From Saccharina japonica (lineage: Eukaryota > Sar > Phaeophyceae > Laminariales > Laminariaceae): a stretch of 64,000 bases of DNA. Below are positions 25,224-32,105 of this stretch, in pieces. The notes below the pieces were generated by a model. The model was not told the DNA's origin and did no database searches. It saw nothing but the letters and a program-made list of their open reading frames with translations. The stretch spans positions 42,122-106,121 of the forward strand of contig MEHQ01001983.1 in the NCBI GenBank assembly GCA_008828725.1, read 5' to 3'. A program made the position numbers and the translations under genes. How positions within the stretch are numbered: position 1 is the first letter of the stretch; every line of letters starts with the position of its first letter.

Positions 25224-28200
25224 GGTTGTTGTTATTTATGTTGTTGTTGTTAACCTTTTGTTGTTGTTGTTAATGGTTTTGTTGCTGTGCTCACGCTCTC
25301 GTCATCGTCATTGATGCTGTCGTCTATTTGGTGTTCTTATCGTTGTCGTTGTTGTTTGATATCACGTTCACACACTACTCTCTCCGCAGTAAAACACGCC
25401 AAAGCATAACGCCGGGCAGGTCTTTAGATACCCCGTGGTTAAAGGCGAGCTACTAATCTCCGCTTGAGTATACACTCTCAATCAAATTTACACCTGTCAG
25501 AAGGCATTACCATGGGAGAGGTACAGCATTCTTTGTTTTTCAGGGTGGTCACTTGAGATGCTCTATATACCTCGCCCGAAAAATGATTTTGGCGGAAAGT
25601 TAGGGTGCGATTCTATAATCCCATGGGACGCGGGCTGCGATAGAGGTAGCACTTTTCGACTGAAACGTTTTCTGAAAAGACGGGAATCCATAAGCCAAAC
25701 TCGTCGGCATTTCAGTATTTCGTTGCGAAACCATTCATTGTGTGCTTAGGCCATGGGAGTGCTCATCGGCTATTAGAGTATAGCACTTCTGTTTCCCCTC
25801 CAAAATCAGTTGTTGGGTGGGGGATTGTACTCCTCAATATACCACCGCCCTCAGAAGGCTAAAACATGGGGCACCTTTGTGGTGGCAAGCGTCATGGCCC
25901 AAGTAAACGACCAAAACAATATAACAGCACAATAGTGAAATACCGGACGATCTTAGTTTGAGGAGCCCGGTCTTCCAGAAACAGAAACAGCCAGTTAGGG
26001 CTCCCTCTATCACGAGTACCACACATCGAAGAGGGTTTTCACAAATGTCCACTGCTCGCGGTAATGTAGTAGGAGCTTACCTGGATTGGACCTTCACACT
26101 ACCATTTCCATCGACCTGTACATCAAGAAATATACGAAACTTCAACGTGTAACAAATGGTCCGACCAACCAAGTCGAAACCTCCACGTGCCGTTCACGCT
26201 TGTCGTTCAGGTGATCATCGACGTGGACTTGCTCGGGTTTGTGTACCACTGGGGACTCGAGGTCAACAGCATCACCGTCATCGGTGAGCCATGTGGTTAG
26301 AAGCGTGTGCACTACCTTGTGGCATGTTTCGTTGTGACACCTGTGTTTTTTGTTTTACTATGTCTTACAGTGCCATCCCACGGTATACCGTGAAGAGGTT
26401 TCAGTTAGTGCTTGCCTTTTGAGGCAATATTTTGTCACTGGGAACGGTGAAGCTTTCCAAGTGAGTAACAACCAGTTATAATGATAACCATGAGTAATGC
26501 CGACGGTAGGGGATAGGGGTTGCAGTTAGTGTTTGCCTTCTGAGGCAATATTTTGTCACTGGAACCGGTTGAGCTTCAGGAATGAAAAGCAACTAGGGTC
26601 CGTTACTATGCTCATTTTACAAGTGCAATAGGTTTGAATATCCTTTCCGTCTGACCATGTTGTAGTATGAACAGCAATCTTCAACCTTGATGGCTCATAA
26701 ACATGCCCCCTTAAAGAAGAAAACTACAGTAAATGTTTCAGGACTGGCGCACGGACATATCTGTCGCTCTGCACGACAAAACGTTATTCGATGTCATTTT
26801 TTTTTCGGTTGAGATATTCAGCTCCTTCTGCTCGAGGAGTTTAAAAGTGAGAAAGCACCCACCCGTACCGGGGCATGCCTGCCAAGGCTACGGGAGGCGG
26901 ATCATGCTTGAGCCATTTCATTGTATCGCCTCAGAGCCACTAGGCCGTCTGGCTACCCTATGTTCTTGATTTTGTTTCGCTTCCCGGCTTCGCAATATGC
27001 ATCGGTAAGGAATGGCTACACGCGTGCTACGATAGAGTTAGAATTTTGAGGGGGAAAGTTTTATTAATGATCGGCCACCTCAATCCAAACTCGTTGGACT
27101 TTCTCCCTTGTGTTGCAATATGTTTTCACGAGAGACTCCGGTCATGAACTTGTTCATTTGGTAGCACTTTTTGTTTTCTCCAAATTCATTTTCTCGGCGA
27201 CGTATGGAGCCCCTTTAGTGATGAGCTCATAATAAATAGGGCGCACGTCTATCGTAGCATGCATCGCTTACACATTGTGTTTTCTCTTGTCTAGTCTTGA
27301 GTCTGCTGGTAGTGAGGCACCAAGCATGTATTCGGACGGAACTAAGGACGGTGGCGATACACAATCGGGGGAAGTCCTTCACAACCGCAATGGTAAACAC
27401 ATGTTACTTAAGATAGGGGGTGCTCCTTTTTATTTCTGAGGTTCCTCGCTTGAAGATGCCTGAAAATAAACACAAGTGCATCCCGATGAAAAATCCCACG
27501 GCTAGCTAGGTATGGAAAACCAAAACCATGTTGTCCAATAAGGATGGCGTCCCCACGATTTGGGATTACCCCCTTTGGAACTGGTCCCACGTATTTGCGG
27601 GCAACATACTCGGAATTAGTGGGAGGTAAGTTTTTCAGTTCTGAATGGGGTAAGGAGTTTCTTCACTCAGAAGTATAACTTTGCCAAAACAGTGCTACCC
27701 CTATATCGTAGCACGGGTCAAGACTTGCGCAAAACGAAAAACGACAAATTGGCGGTTCACCATACGGCTTCGAATGTGTGTATCCTCTCGACGAGCGGGA
27801 GTGTGTGTCGAGGTGACTCCATGTCTGCGAACCACACCGCCACACCTTGAACGGTCTGTATTCCCTGTTTGCCTTGTCTGCTCCCGCGTCTTTTGTTGAA
27901 CCAACCATCAGAGCTGATCATGGCCGTTGGACTGGTGGTGGACTACATGGTTCACATCGTGCACTACTTCCTACACCAGGTGACCCGAATGGGCATTGCC
28001 ACATGGCACACGTGGGCTATTCGCAACGTTGAACTCAGCCTGCGGTAGGGTTTGCAACTTTGTTTTGCCTTCTGAGGAATAACTATGTCACTGGAACTGG
28101 CTGGGCTTCTCAAGTACTAGAGCAACTAACGGTTAATATTATACCTTTTATATATATAATAGTTTGAGGCATACAGCGCATACAGCACATACAGCGCATA

Positions 28201-30168
28201 CAACGCATACACATATTGGTAGAGTTTCCTGACCAACCATCATCGAAGACATGATTTCGAGTGAGATTCTGATCTCCCTTTGTGAAGAGCTCATAAATAG
28301 CCACCACCCCTATAAGGTGGCAACGCTCGTTGGTCACGGTCACATTGATGACGCATGCCACGATAGAGGCGCACCAAGTTTTTCGGAGGCTCCTCTCTTA
28401 AGGAGCTCCATATCCCACCCAGAAACTGATTTTGGACATAACCGAAAGCACTAGCCGATGAAAAATGTCATGGTCTAACGACCCGACGAAAAATATTGCA
28501 ACACAAAAATGGAATTCCGACGATTTTGGGTTGACCCATTCAGAACTTCAAAAGATCCTACACTAATCCCAAGTAGTTTGTCCCCAAATTCGTGGTACCA
28601 GTCTCTCAGGGGTTAAGGGCCCGTTTTAACGAAGAAAAAAACATTTATATTTGGGAAAAACAAAAAATCAAATCCGCTTTTCATTGGTCAGAACCCGCAC
28701 CACCACCCAAGGTTATACCCCAAGATCCTAATCTTTGGTGCTGGTGCGTGTGTTGACCAATGAAAAGCGAATTTGAATTTTTGTTTCTCCCAAATTATAT
28801 GTTTTTTTCTTCGTTCAAACGGGTCCTGAGGAGCCCCTCCTTGCAGACACGGTTTTAGCCAAGAAGTGCTACCACTATCGTGATGCGAGATTAATATGCC
28901 TCCCTTGATAAACCTTTCTCTATTCCGCGTGTGCTTCCTGTTGACGGGGGTCACCACTGCAACAGTAGGGGAGTGGTTCCTTCTTTTTTGAAGCGGAGCA
29001 TGCCCACAAGACGAGCTCGATTTTGTCCCCCCAGGAAGATGGCTTAGAAGCAGTTGGTTCGCGCAACACGACCGACAGTTCTATATGCGTTGGTCCCTTG
29101 AACAAAATGTATATACTGTAGTATTATTAAGTCACTAGAACCGGTGGTTGCACATTTGCAGTGAGCTCAGCCCATCAGACCGCAGTGAGCCAACAAGTGC
29201 GCCACCTACCGTGGGATCGGTGTATATCTCTAACGCTGGCCGGTCTCGTTGTTTCCCCCCCCCCATTGTCTGAAACGTAAGGACCCGGGCATCCTGAAGG
29301 ATGCGCGTATAGCGAACGCTCTGGGGGAGATCGGCCCCTCCGTGATGGTCGGGGCGGCGACAACATTCCTGGGCATTATGCCGATGGCGTTCGCCCAAAA
29401 CGCCATCTTCCGAGTATTTTTCAAGATGTTTCTCGTCATCATCACGTTTGGGGTGAGGGTGGAACGGCCCTAATTGAGATGCGTGTTTTTTTCGTGGTTT
29501 TTAAGGACGACGCGTGTTACCCATAGAGATAGTAGGCTTTGACAAAACAAAACGAAAATCTAAATGACGGGGCTCCGTATAAACCCAAAATCGAGGGTAT
29601 GCCATTCTTGTTGTATTGTGTTGTTAACACCTAGGGTAGGCTGCGCTTGTTTATCGAGAGGCAGGTTTACTTTTTGTTAAAAAGTTTTAGTGTTTGCGTG
29701 AGGTATAGAGCAACGTCATGACAACAGCTGGTGCCTTCTTTGATGCAGCACGCGCCGGACCAGAGTGCAGGGGATACTATTTAGCTTGAAGGCGTATAAA
29801 ACGCGTACGTATGCCGTTTCAGTATTTTCAGAAAAAGGATTTCCTGTAATACCCCGTGACAAGCGAACGCTTACTACTGTGGTGCACGAATGCCCCCACA
29901 TTTGCGGATATTACCCCCAAGTTGTTTGTTTTCATGAAATCTTCCACGGCAGCTTATTCTCCTCATTCTGCGACCTCCCAATGCTCTGCAGTTCTGGCAT
30001 GGCGTTGCCTTTATACCGGTGGCGCTTTCCCTTTTACCCGACTCGATGCTCGCGTCTGAGCACCCCGCGAAGACTGGCGGTGTTCCTGCCAAGGTGAGCC
30101 ACCCGCTAAGGCGCGGGGGCCCCTCCCTTTGTTTCGTGAGCCTCCTGTCTCGATTGTTCATTTACTAG
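1685..30168 (+). CDS. Gene 1: Patched-related RND/SSD membrane protein (5' partial, 20 exons)
   Basis: Twenty exons chain with compatible phases: 1685-1834, 3020-3073, 6323-6446, 7373-7516, 8548-8615, 9587-9683, 10706-10821, 12559-12660, 13230-13318, 14606-14714, 17155-17212, 18078-18178, 20891-21003, 22544-22685, 23719-23865, 24943-25062, 26211-26283, 27912-27979, 29282-29452, 29992-30168. They give about 740 codons ending in TAG. The product has an RND layout: a soluble loop, TM2-TM6 with GIGVDDM, a second loop, then TM8-TM12 with GLVVDYMVH and a final FWHGVAFIPVALS. In Patched/NPC1/Dispatched proteins acidic residues in TM4 and TM10 relay protons to move sterols or lipidated cargo; both positions are acidic here. 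TM1 and the first part of loop 1 lie left of the window. The Patched-family call is firm; substrate and exact subfamily are unknown. Gene 2 downstream is a paralogue. Confidence 0.85.
3020..3073 (+). CDS. Gene 1 exon 2: short loop-1 exon
   Basis: Eighteen codons, TYSLGDDDEGLAWQTGFQ, with acceptor TCCACAG and donor CAG|GTGCGA, phase 0 both sides. Its counterpart in gene 2 (57984-58037) has the same 54-bp length and keeps the TYSL start and F-Q end, though only 9 of 18 residues match. Too short to call without the paralogue. Confidence 0.85.
3890..4160. mobile_element. Family A MITE copy
   Basis: Ends GACGCGTGCTACGATAGAGG and CCTCTATCGTAGCATGTGTC; internal CTCCTTAACCCAAAACCGTC and GGAGCTCCTCAAGTGAGGAG, in reverse orientation to the 654 copy. 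Confidence 0.75.
4450..4702 (-). mobile_element. Family D MITE copy
   Basis: Inverted ends ATCCCACGGTAGGGGCGCAG and GTGGTACCCCTACCGTGGGA. Reading from the right it shares GGTCGGACTGCGCGAACGAA and AAGTCATGTTTCGGGTGAG with other D copies. No coding capacity. Confidence 0.7.
6323..6446 (+). CDS. Gene 1 exon 3: end of loop 1 into TM2
   Basis: Acceptor TTTTCAG, donor ACCT|GTACGT; 41 codons plus 1 nt. It starts DLIAEEAE, contains the conserved Patched-type stretch DDALEESVSGEI and enters TM2 with FLFVAT. It aligns with gene 2 exon 7 at equal length (26 of 41 identical, the last 18 nearly invariant). Confidence 0.9.
7373..7516 (+). CDS. Gene 1 exon 4: TM2 end, cytoplasmic RCC/RRR turn, TM3
   Basis: Acceptor CACAAG, donor TTCG|GTGAGA; 144 bp with phase 1 at both ends. 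It encodes VMIAFVQIAIG, a basic cysteine-containing turn (GRCCAGGVRRRTW) and a second hydrophobic span ending AAYGLNSAFG. This is the TM2-TM3 unit of the sterol-sensing-type domain. Gene 2 exon 8 has the identical length and 36 of 48 matching residues. Confidence 0.9.
7905..8155. mobile_element. Family A MITE copy
   Basis: Left end CATGCTGCGGTACAGGTGCA, right end TTCTATCGTAGCAAGCG; the internal run GCCCGCCGATTTTCGGCTAA is a diverged version of the family core. Confidence 0.65.
8263..8320. repeat. 29-bp tandem duplication
   Basis: GTGAGATGAAGTGTACCTCA plus ACGATCGGG is followed at once by a second copy differing at one base, in the intron before gene 1 exon 5. Confidence 0.8.
8548..8615 (+). 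CDS. Gene 1 exon 5: SSD TM4 core (GIGVDDM)
   Basis: Acceptor TCGCAG, donor ATG|GTGAGG; 68 bp completing a split Gly codon. It encodes VPFTSLSQILPFILIGIGVDDM, the hallmark TM4 block of Patched/NPC1/Dispatched proteins, whose DD pair is the proton-relay site in RND proteins. It differs from gene 2 exon 9 by one residue (Ile/Val), the strongest conservation in the window. Confidence 0.95.
9587..9683 (+). CDS. Gene 1 exon 6: segment after TM4
   Basis: Acceptor GAACAG, donor ACTT|GTGAGT; 32 codons plus 1 nt. FVIVAAYDQTDP continues directly from GVDDM as in Patched (VDDMFV), followed by LPVEERIALGLKR. Matches gene 2 exon 10 in 27 of 32 residues with equal length. Confidence 0.92.
10274..10514 (+). 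mobile_element. Family D MITE copy
   Basis: Begins ATCCCACGGTAGGAAGATAC and closes CGCTGCCGTGGGAT; internal GTTGAGCTCCTCATGTGAG and TTTGGTCGGGTTGCGCGAAC. Confidence 0.7.
10706..10821 (+). CDS. Gene 1 exon 7: TM5-TM6 of the SSD-like block
   Basis: Acceptor GCCCAG, phase 1 start completing a Tyr codon: YTSLTNFFAFILGSSTSLP, then EYFCLYAATAILFDFFLQ. This is the Patched/NPC1 motif of a Thr/Ser-rich TM5 followed by the F-C-x-Y-A TM6. The frame requires the exon to end at CAG followed by GCGAGG, so the intron appears to use a GC donor. The gene 2 counterpart lies beyond the right edge. Confidence 0.88.
10987..11067. mobile_element. Family C element, reverse
   Basis: Flanked by TTGA on both sides (10983-10986, 11068-11071), a matched variant of the TTAA target. 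Left CCCATTCAAGAAC, right GTTCGTAAGGGG. Confidence 0.55.
12257..12515 (-). mobile_element. SINE copy, head missing
   Basis: Body shared with the full-length copy (GTCGACTTGTATCGAAG, CGCTCTCAGAAGTTGATTCC). The tail side is at the left, near TTGTTTTGTTCAG; the tRNA-like head is absent. Confidence 0.65.
12559..12660 (+). CDS. Gene 1 exon 8: post-TM6 cytoplasmic segment
   Basis: Acceptor GAGCAG, donor GAG|GTGGGA; 34 codons, phase 0. MTAFVALLTMDANRQKAGR corresponds to the Patched stretch after TM6 (aliphatic run, then acidic-x-R), followed by a Cys-rich DWCCCFKSKQ and FLEE. The short Cys cluster is typical of the membrane-proximal turn in this family. Confidence 0.85.
13050..13132. repeat. AGT microsatellite
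   Basis: About 25 near-perfect AGT triplets in the intron before gene 1 exon 9. The open frames across it are low-complexity artefacts. Confidence 0.95.
13230..13318 (+). CDS. Gene 1 exon 9: inter-domain linker (phase-inferred)
   Basis: The flanking exons end in phase 0 and begin in phase 2, so a linking exon is needed. This 89-bp stretch meets it: a pyrimidine-rich tract and CCAAGCAG acceptor, an open frame starting DRMPRGVALPAEQ, and a consensus donor AC|GTGAGT ending in phase 2. It encodes a polar linker between the two RND halves, a part of the family with little conservation, so no motif confirms it. Confidence 0.55.
13411..13778. mobile_element. Family A MITE copy interrupted by a C element
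   Basis: Left end GACGCATGCTGCCATAGAG, right end ACCTCTATCGTAAATAGCTT. The internal GGCTCCTTAA is split by a C element and resumes as TTCACCCAAACTCGCCGG. Confidence 0.7.
13483..13566. mobile_element. Family C element nested in family A
   Basis: Left flank TTAA (13479-13482), right flank TTCA (13567-13570). Ends CCCATTCACAACTG and CCAGTTCTTAAGGGG; it splits the A core at CTCCTTAA/CCCAAA. Confidence 0.7.
14606..14714 (+). CDS. Gene 1 exon 10: TM7
   Basis: Acceptor ACTCAG, donor CAG|GTGCGT. After one nucleotide completing a split codon the frame reads FMKDTYTPFILSAAG, then the hydrophobic KLVVLLGTAAILSAGIWG ending ATQ. This is the first membrane span of the second RND half, preceded by the usual basic/aromatic approach. 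Confidence 0.88.
15336..15416. repeat. Short dispersed repeat H, copy 1
   Basis: GGGGGGCGGGCGTACTCATT and TTTCGAGACGGAGCACCG are shared with 32425-32512. Confidence 0.5.
16056..16676. repeat. Two direct ~310-bp repeats
   Basis: The unit starting AATGACAAAATCTCAATGAC at about 16058 restarts at about 16368 as AATGACAAAATCTCAATAAC. Both copies contain CAAGGTGGTGCCACCGCGCA and TGGACAAACTATACCATAG. They differ by only a few substitutions and short indels, so the duplication is recent. No exon lies inside. Confidence 0.8.
17155..17212 (+). CDS. Gene 1 exon 11: start of loop 2
   Basis: Acceptor TGCACAG, donor GACT|GTGAGT, 19 codons plus 1 nt. ATQGFDVLDLTPDDHFARD has the form that follows TM7 in Patched-related proteins, where an LTPDD/LxPxDS motif opens the second extracytoplasmic loop. 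Phases fit both neighbours exactly. Confidence 0.82.
18078..18178 (+). CDS. Gene 1 exon 12: loop 2
   Basis: Acceptor ATGGCAG, donor CAG|GTAGAA. The two leading nucleotides complete a Tyr codon; then ADVAKTYELEVDTQFVP and MNIYTRAVDYPDIAVQ. Position and phase fit loop 2, but no catalytic or binding motif is visible. Confidence 0.82.
18236..18541. mobile_element. Family L element carrying a SINE
   Basis: Left TATTACGGGGGACCATAGTA; the matching CCCGTAATA occurs only after the SINE, so the SINE appears to have inserted near the L element's right end. It begins 58 bases after gene 1 exon 12. Confidence 0.45.
18327..18541 (-). mobile_element. SINE copy, head missing, inside an L element
   Basis: A run of T (the A tail) at 18330-18349, then GTCCATCCCATTTATTATC and AACTCAGATCCGGGGTCACA. 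Stops at TCGCATCGAATTGTGCC; CCCGTAATA directly after belongs to an L element end. Confidence 0.65.
18777..18847. mobile_element. Family C element nested in family A
   Basis: Left flank TTAG, right flank TTAA (18848-18851). The host A sequence resumes as CCCAAAATCTCCGGAATTGC. Confidence 0.7.
18908..19114. mobile_element. Family I element nested in family A
   Basis: Inverted ends GGGCCCGTTTTAACGA and TCGTTAATATGGGCCC with TTA on both sides. The middle has CGCACCACCACCCAA and TTGGTGCTGGTGCGTG, an inverted pair suited to a hairpin. Confidence 0.7.
20891..21003 (+). CDS. Gene 1 exon 13: loop 2
   Basis: Acceptor TTCTCAG, donor TATAG|GTAAGC (strong), 37 codons plus 2 nt. It starts AQLQETDQLMIEGEFV and ends TSWLTSFVAWTSNHTEY, with an N-glycosylation sequon (NHT) suited to an extracytoplasmic loop. 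A long minus-strand open frame covers the same bases and is treated as a shadow. Confidence 0.85.
21510..21765. mobile_element. Family A remnant
   Basis: Shares GTTGCAACATTTTTCGTTG, the GTCCACAGG stretch and GAGCTCCTCAATGTGAGGA in family order but lacks a clear left terminus; T-rich expansions have altered it. Confidence 0.45.
21761..22016. mobile_element. Family A MITE copy
   Basis: Left end GATGCGTGCTACGATAGAGG; right end TACCTCTGCCTTAAGGTAAC with a small change. Internal GATCGAGCTCCTTAACGCCA. Confidence 0.65.
22544..22685 (+). CDS. Gene 1 exon 14: loop 2
   Basis: Acceptor TCGGCAG, donor GAG|GTACCG. The first base completes a Ser codon: SANVGTSGGHAVYDDRDTF, then YPALAEFTEEGDNVRFLSD and an acidic end (YADDGEIE). 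No membrane span. Phase 2 in and phase 0 out fit both neighbours. Confidence 0.85.
23034..23297. mobile_element. Family A MITE copy
   Basis: Left end GACGCGTGCTACAATAGAGG, right end CACCTCTATCGTAGCATG, with TTGTGTTGCGAAATGTTC and TTCATCGGGG between. Confidence 0.7.
23719..23865 (+). CDS. Gene 1 exon 15: end of loop 2
   Basis: Acceptor TTGTGAAG, donor CAG|GTGCGA; 49 codons. ISRTEVFLVGLTDSEKNVD corresponds to the second-loop strand before TM8 in Patched-like proteins; the exon ends FSYLFIFVEQ, the start of the conserved F-x-E-Q-Y/F approach to TM8. Two nearer AG acceptors were set aside because they break the frame. Confidence 0.85.
23892..24159. mobile_element. Family A MITE copy
   Basis: Starts only 26 bases after gene 1 exon 15. 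Left end GACGCGTGCTATGATTGAGG, right end CAACCTCTTCCGTAGCATTG. Confidence 0.7.
24184..24212. repeat. CACC microsatellite
   Basis: Seven CACC/ACCC units in a row. Confidence 0.9.
24793..24872. mobile_element. Family C element
   Basis: Left flank TTAA (24789-24792), right flank TTAT. Ends CCCATTCAGAACTG and CCAGTTCTCAAGGGG, lying just ahead of gene 1 exon 16. No A sequence surrounds this copy. Confidence 0.6.
24943..25062 (+). CDS. Gene 1 exon 16: TM8-TM9
   Basis: Acceptor GGGAAG, donor GTG|GTGAGT; 40 codons. FVVIYRELMMNF continues the FVEQ end of the previous exon and leads into two packed hydrophobic spans (LLALVAVAILSFLVLG and VAIVILVCFTV). The upstream AG was chosen because the nearer TACAG would leave the wrong phase. 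Confidence 0.88.
25177..25272. repeat. GTT microsatellite
   Basis: Runs of GTT broken by GTG and TATT variants, in the intron after gene 1 exon 16, preceded by a TTTTG run at 25092-25121. Confidence 0.95.
25627..25893. mobile_element. Family A MITE copy
   Basis: Left end GACGCGGGCTGCGATAGAGG; right end GCACCTTTGTGGTGGCAAGC, degraded. Central GTTGCGAAACCATTC keeps the family pattern. Confidence 0.6.
26211..26283 (+). CDS. Gene 1 exon 17: TM9-TM10 connection
   Basis: Acceptor GTTCAG, donor ATCG|GTGAGC; 24 codons plus 1 nt. VIIDVDLLGFVYHWGLEVN then SITVI. The stretch L-G-x-x-Y-x-W-G-L-E-x-N-S is a Patched signature just before TM10. Confidence 0.9.
26395..26577. repeat. Duplicated 60-bp segment
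   Basis: CAGTTAGTGCTTGCCTTTTG and GGCAATATTTTGTCACTGG appear at 26401 and again at 26522; a weaker third copy is at 28043-28100. Surrounding ATCCCACGGTA and CGACGGTAGGGGAT suggest decayed D-like ends. Confidence 0.5.
27018..27266. mobile_element. Family A MITE copy
   Basis: Left end ACGCGTGCTACGATAGAGTT, right end ACGTCTATCGTAGCATGC; internal TTGTGTTGCAATATGTTTTC. Confidence 0.7.
27569..27650. mobile_element. Family C element
   Basis: Ends CCCCTTTGGAACTGGTCCCA and TTCAGTTCTGAATGGGG; flanks TTAC and GTAA are degraded forms of TTAA. Confidence 0.55.
27912..27979 (+). CDS. Gene 1 exon 18: TM10 with GLVVDYMVH
   Basis: Acceptor CCATCAG, donor CAG|GTGACC; it completes a Glu codon and reads ELIMAVGLVVDYMVHIVH then YFLHQ. 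This is the second-half equivalent of GIGVDD: the Asp in TM10 and the following His are conserved in Patched-type RND proteins as the second proton-relay position. Confidence 0.93.
28165..28212. repeat. 9-bp tandem repeat
   Basis: GCATACAGC and near variants repeat five times in the intron after gene 1 exon 18. Confidence 0.8.
28535..28612. mobile_element. Family C element nested in family A
   Basis: Left flank TTGA, right flank TTAA (28613-28616). An I element abuts its right flank, so two elements share one target point. Confidence 0.7.
28617..28826. mobile_element. Family I element nested in family A
   Basis: Left end GGGCCCGTTTTAACGAAG, right end TTCGTTCAAACGGGTCC; same central inverted pair as the 18908 copy. 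It lies directly after a C element. Confidence 0.7.
29282..29452 (+). CDS. Gene 1 exon 19: TM11 and approach to TM12
   Basis: Acceptor CGTAAG, donor GGG|GTGAGG; 57 codons. ARIANALGEIGPSVMVGAA then TTFLGIMPMAFAQN and FRVFFKMFLVIITFG. The A-L-x-x-x-G-x-S-V motif with a following glycine- and threonine-rich span is the standard Patched TM11 block. Confidence 0.93.
29519..29735. mobile_element. Family A remnant
   Basis: Left end GACGCGTGTTACCCATAGAG and internal GCTCCGTATAAACCCAAAAT are recognisable; the right terminus is missing after GAGGTATAGAGC. Confidence 0.5.
29992..30168 (+). CDS. Gene 1 last exon: TM12 and C terminus
   Basis: Acceptor CTGCAG; FWHGVAFIPVALSLLPDS is the canonical terminal F-x-H-G-x-x-F-x-P-V-x-L-S of Patched/NPC1 proteins. 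Read straight through, it ends at TAG 30166-30168 with a 40-odd-residue tail. A consensus donor (CCAAG|GTGAGC) at 30094 could instead splice to a further exon that I could not identify. Confidence 0.75.
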   Translation, partial: FWHGVAFIPVALSLLPDSMLASEHPAKTGGVPAKVSHPLRRGGPSLCFVSLLSRLFIY

Positions 30169-30220
30169 TTCATCCCATGACCCAAACACATTGTCGAAGA
30201 ACCCTGAAAACCAAAAGGTG

Positions 30221-30331
30221 AATAAACCCCTGGTCTGGGTATACAACGAGTACTACTGTTGTGAAGAATGACTGGAGTTCCAATTATACCGCATGTCTTA
30301 TTGAGGAGAATATTAGTAGCTAGTCAATAAA
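30221..30331 (+). promoter_or_regulatory. Candidate poly(A) signals for gene 1
   Basis: AATAAA occurs at 30221-30226 and 30326-30331, 53 and 158 bases after the stop codon. Placement is plausible for 3'-end formation, but the hexamer is weakly diagnostic in algae and no cleavage site can be seen. Confidence 0.25.
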
Positions 30332-31724
30332 GGTCTCTTGCGATGTGTGCTATACACGCGCATCTATCCTAGCAAGCGTTATGAGCCCCGCTATATGGCC
30401 ACCACTGGCCGACATGTTGGACAAGGAGGACGATTGTCAGGAAGAGACGAAAACTGCACGCAATATACCAAACGCGTGGTGTATATTATATGGTGGGCGT
30501 TGTTTTGGTTGCTAATGTTATATAACCGACGGGGCTCTTGGGCCGAATAGCTACCCACAGCGGGTCCCACGCAAGGAGGGCTAATGGCCACGTTTCATTC
30601 CCGGGTGTAAGTAGGCCACTCGAGCAGCCAGTGAGGAACTGCTTGGACAACATTGTGTTGACGCAGTTAAACAATGCAAAACGCACAGAGAGAGGTACGT
30701 ATCACGAAACCAATAAACGTCGGATGCAATTAGGCATTAGGCTGTAGAGACTGAGGGTATTCACTTGGTCTGGTGTAACTCCGAGCGCCTGACGAAACAA
30801 CAAAATGGCTCCTGTACCGGAGCCCAGTGGACTACCTTTAGAACTCCCTCTGCCTTTGATTATATCGGTCGTCATACGTCAGTCATGGGGTCTATAACCT
30901 TAACCTCAAACTGGTGCGCGTTCCAGTGACAGGCGCAATCAGGTACGCCTTCCTATTGTCGGCAACCCCACCTGTACGTATGGATAACGTCGTAATTCCG
31001 TTTATGTTGTTTCGTGCGGCGCTCAGGGAACCACCGGCTCAGCGGTCGTCGTGCAAGATTGACGGCCAGCGCTCTTCCCCTTTCCTGCTGATTTGGGTGT
31101 CAGGGGGGTGCTAATTCACCTCATCCAAAAGTGTTTGGCTCGCATGCCAATTGCCTCCGTCACCATGTTACGGTGTGTGTATTGCACGCCATTGATCTAG
31201 GAGGCATACGCCAGAAACGCTAGGCGTAGGCCATGCTGCTGTGCGAGATAGCCGCGGTGTGCGGTCGGTTTTCTCGAGCGCACACGCAGTGCGTTGGTTT
31301 TTTATTTATGTCGGACCTTGCAGTCTCACCAGCAACTGCATCCGTACAGTGTTTGTTGCGTTGTAGGTTTTTTATTTGTACTGTTTGTGTTATAGGTTTG
31401 GACATACACCGTCATGGGATTGTTTGCGTGTTACTTCTCGCCAATAAGCTATGCTTGCATCCAATTTTGGACGAGATATAGCGGTATAGAGCCGCTTGCC
31501 CGAGTGGCATGTATACTCGGTAGTGGAAATGGGTGTGGTCCCTTTAACCGTAGCACCAGTCTCAACCGATTTCTATATTTCTCTTTATATGGGTCGTGAC
31601 GTAATAAGTAGTTAGGCGAACGCTAAGCGAGTGAGTGTGCTTAGTTACAAAACCCCGCAGCAGCATGGGCCCTTCGTCGAGATCAACAGATGGGTGCGGT
31701 GTGATGTACTTAAGTCAGGCACGA

Positions 31725-32105
31725 CCGCAGTCGTATGATCATAGACCCTCGCATCCCTACATTGCCGGGAAAGAAGTTCGTCGGGTGTGGACCGACCAGG
31801 CAGACAGTGTTTTCTCCAAGCGCGAAGCGCCGTGAGGTTTTCAAACGAGTAGTATGAAAGGTGCGGTGCATCCTACGAAGAACCGCCTGTGCGGGAGGGG
31901 GGGGGGGGGGGGGGTGTACTCATGTTGTGCACGGCCGTAGTAATATGACCATAGACCCTCGCATCCCTACAATGCCGGGACGGAGCGCGTTGGGTTTTCA
32001 CCAACCAGGCAGACATTGCTTGCACCAAGCGCGAAACGCCGTGAGGTATTGGGCGAGTCGCATGGAGGGTGAGCTGCATCCTGCTAAGAACCGCCTCTGA
32101 GGCGG
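31725..32105. repeat. Tandem pair of G-type repeats
   Basis: CATAGACCCTCGCATCCCTA and AACCGCCT occur in both halves (31740-31891 and 31951-32096), separated by a run of G at 31897-31914. An inverted third copy is at 49944-50080. Confidence 0.65.

Larger units (their letters stand above)
28350..28888. mobile_element. Family A MITE copy with C and I elements nested
   Basis: Left end GACGCATGCCACGATAGAGG, right end CTACCACTATCGTGATGCG. Family sequence stops at GACGATTTTGGGTTGA, where a C element begins, followed by an I element, and resumes as GGAGCCCC. Confidence 0.7.

Noticed and set aside
28165..28212. CRISPR-like short repeats
   Set aside because: The 9-bp units are contiguous without spacers and lie in a eukaryotic intron.
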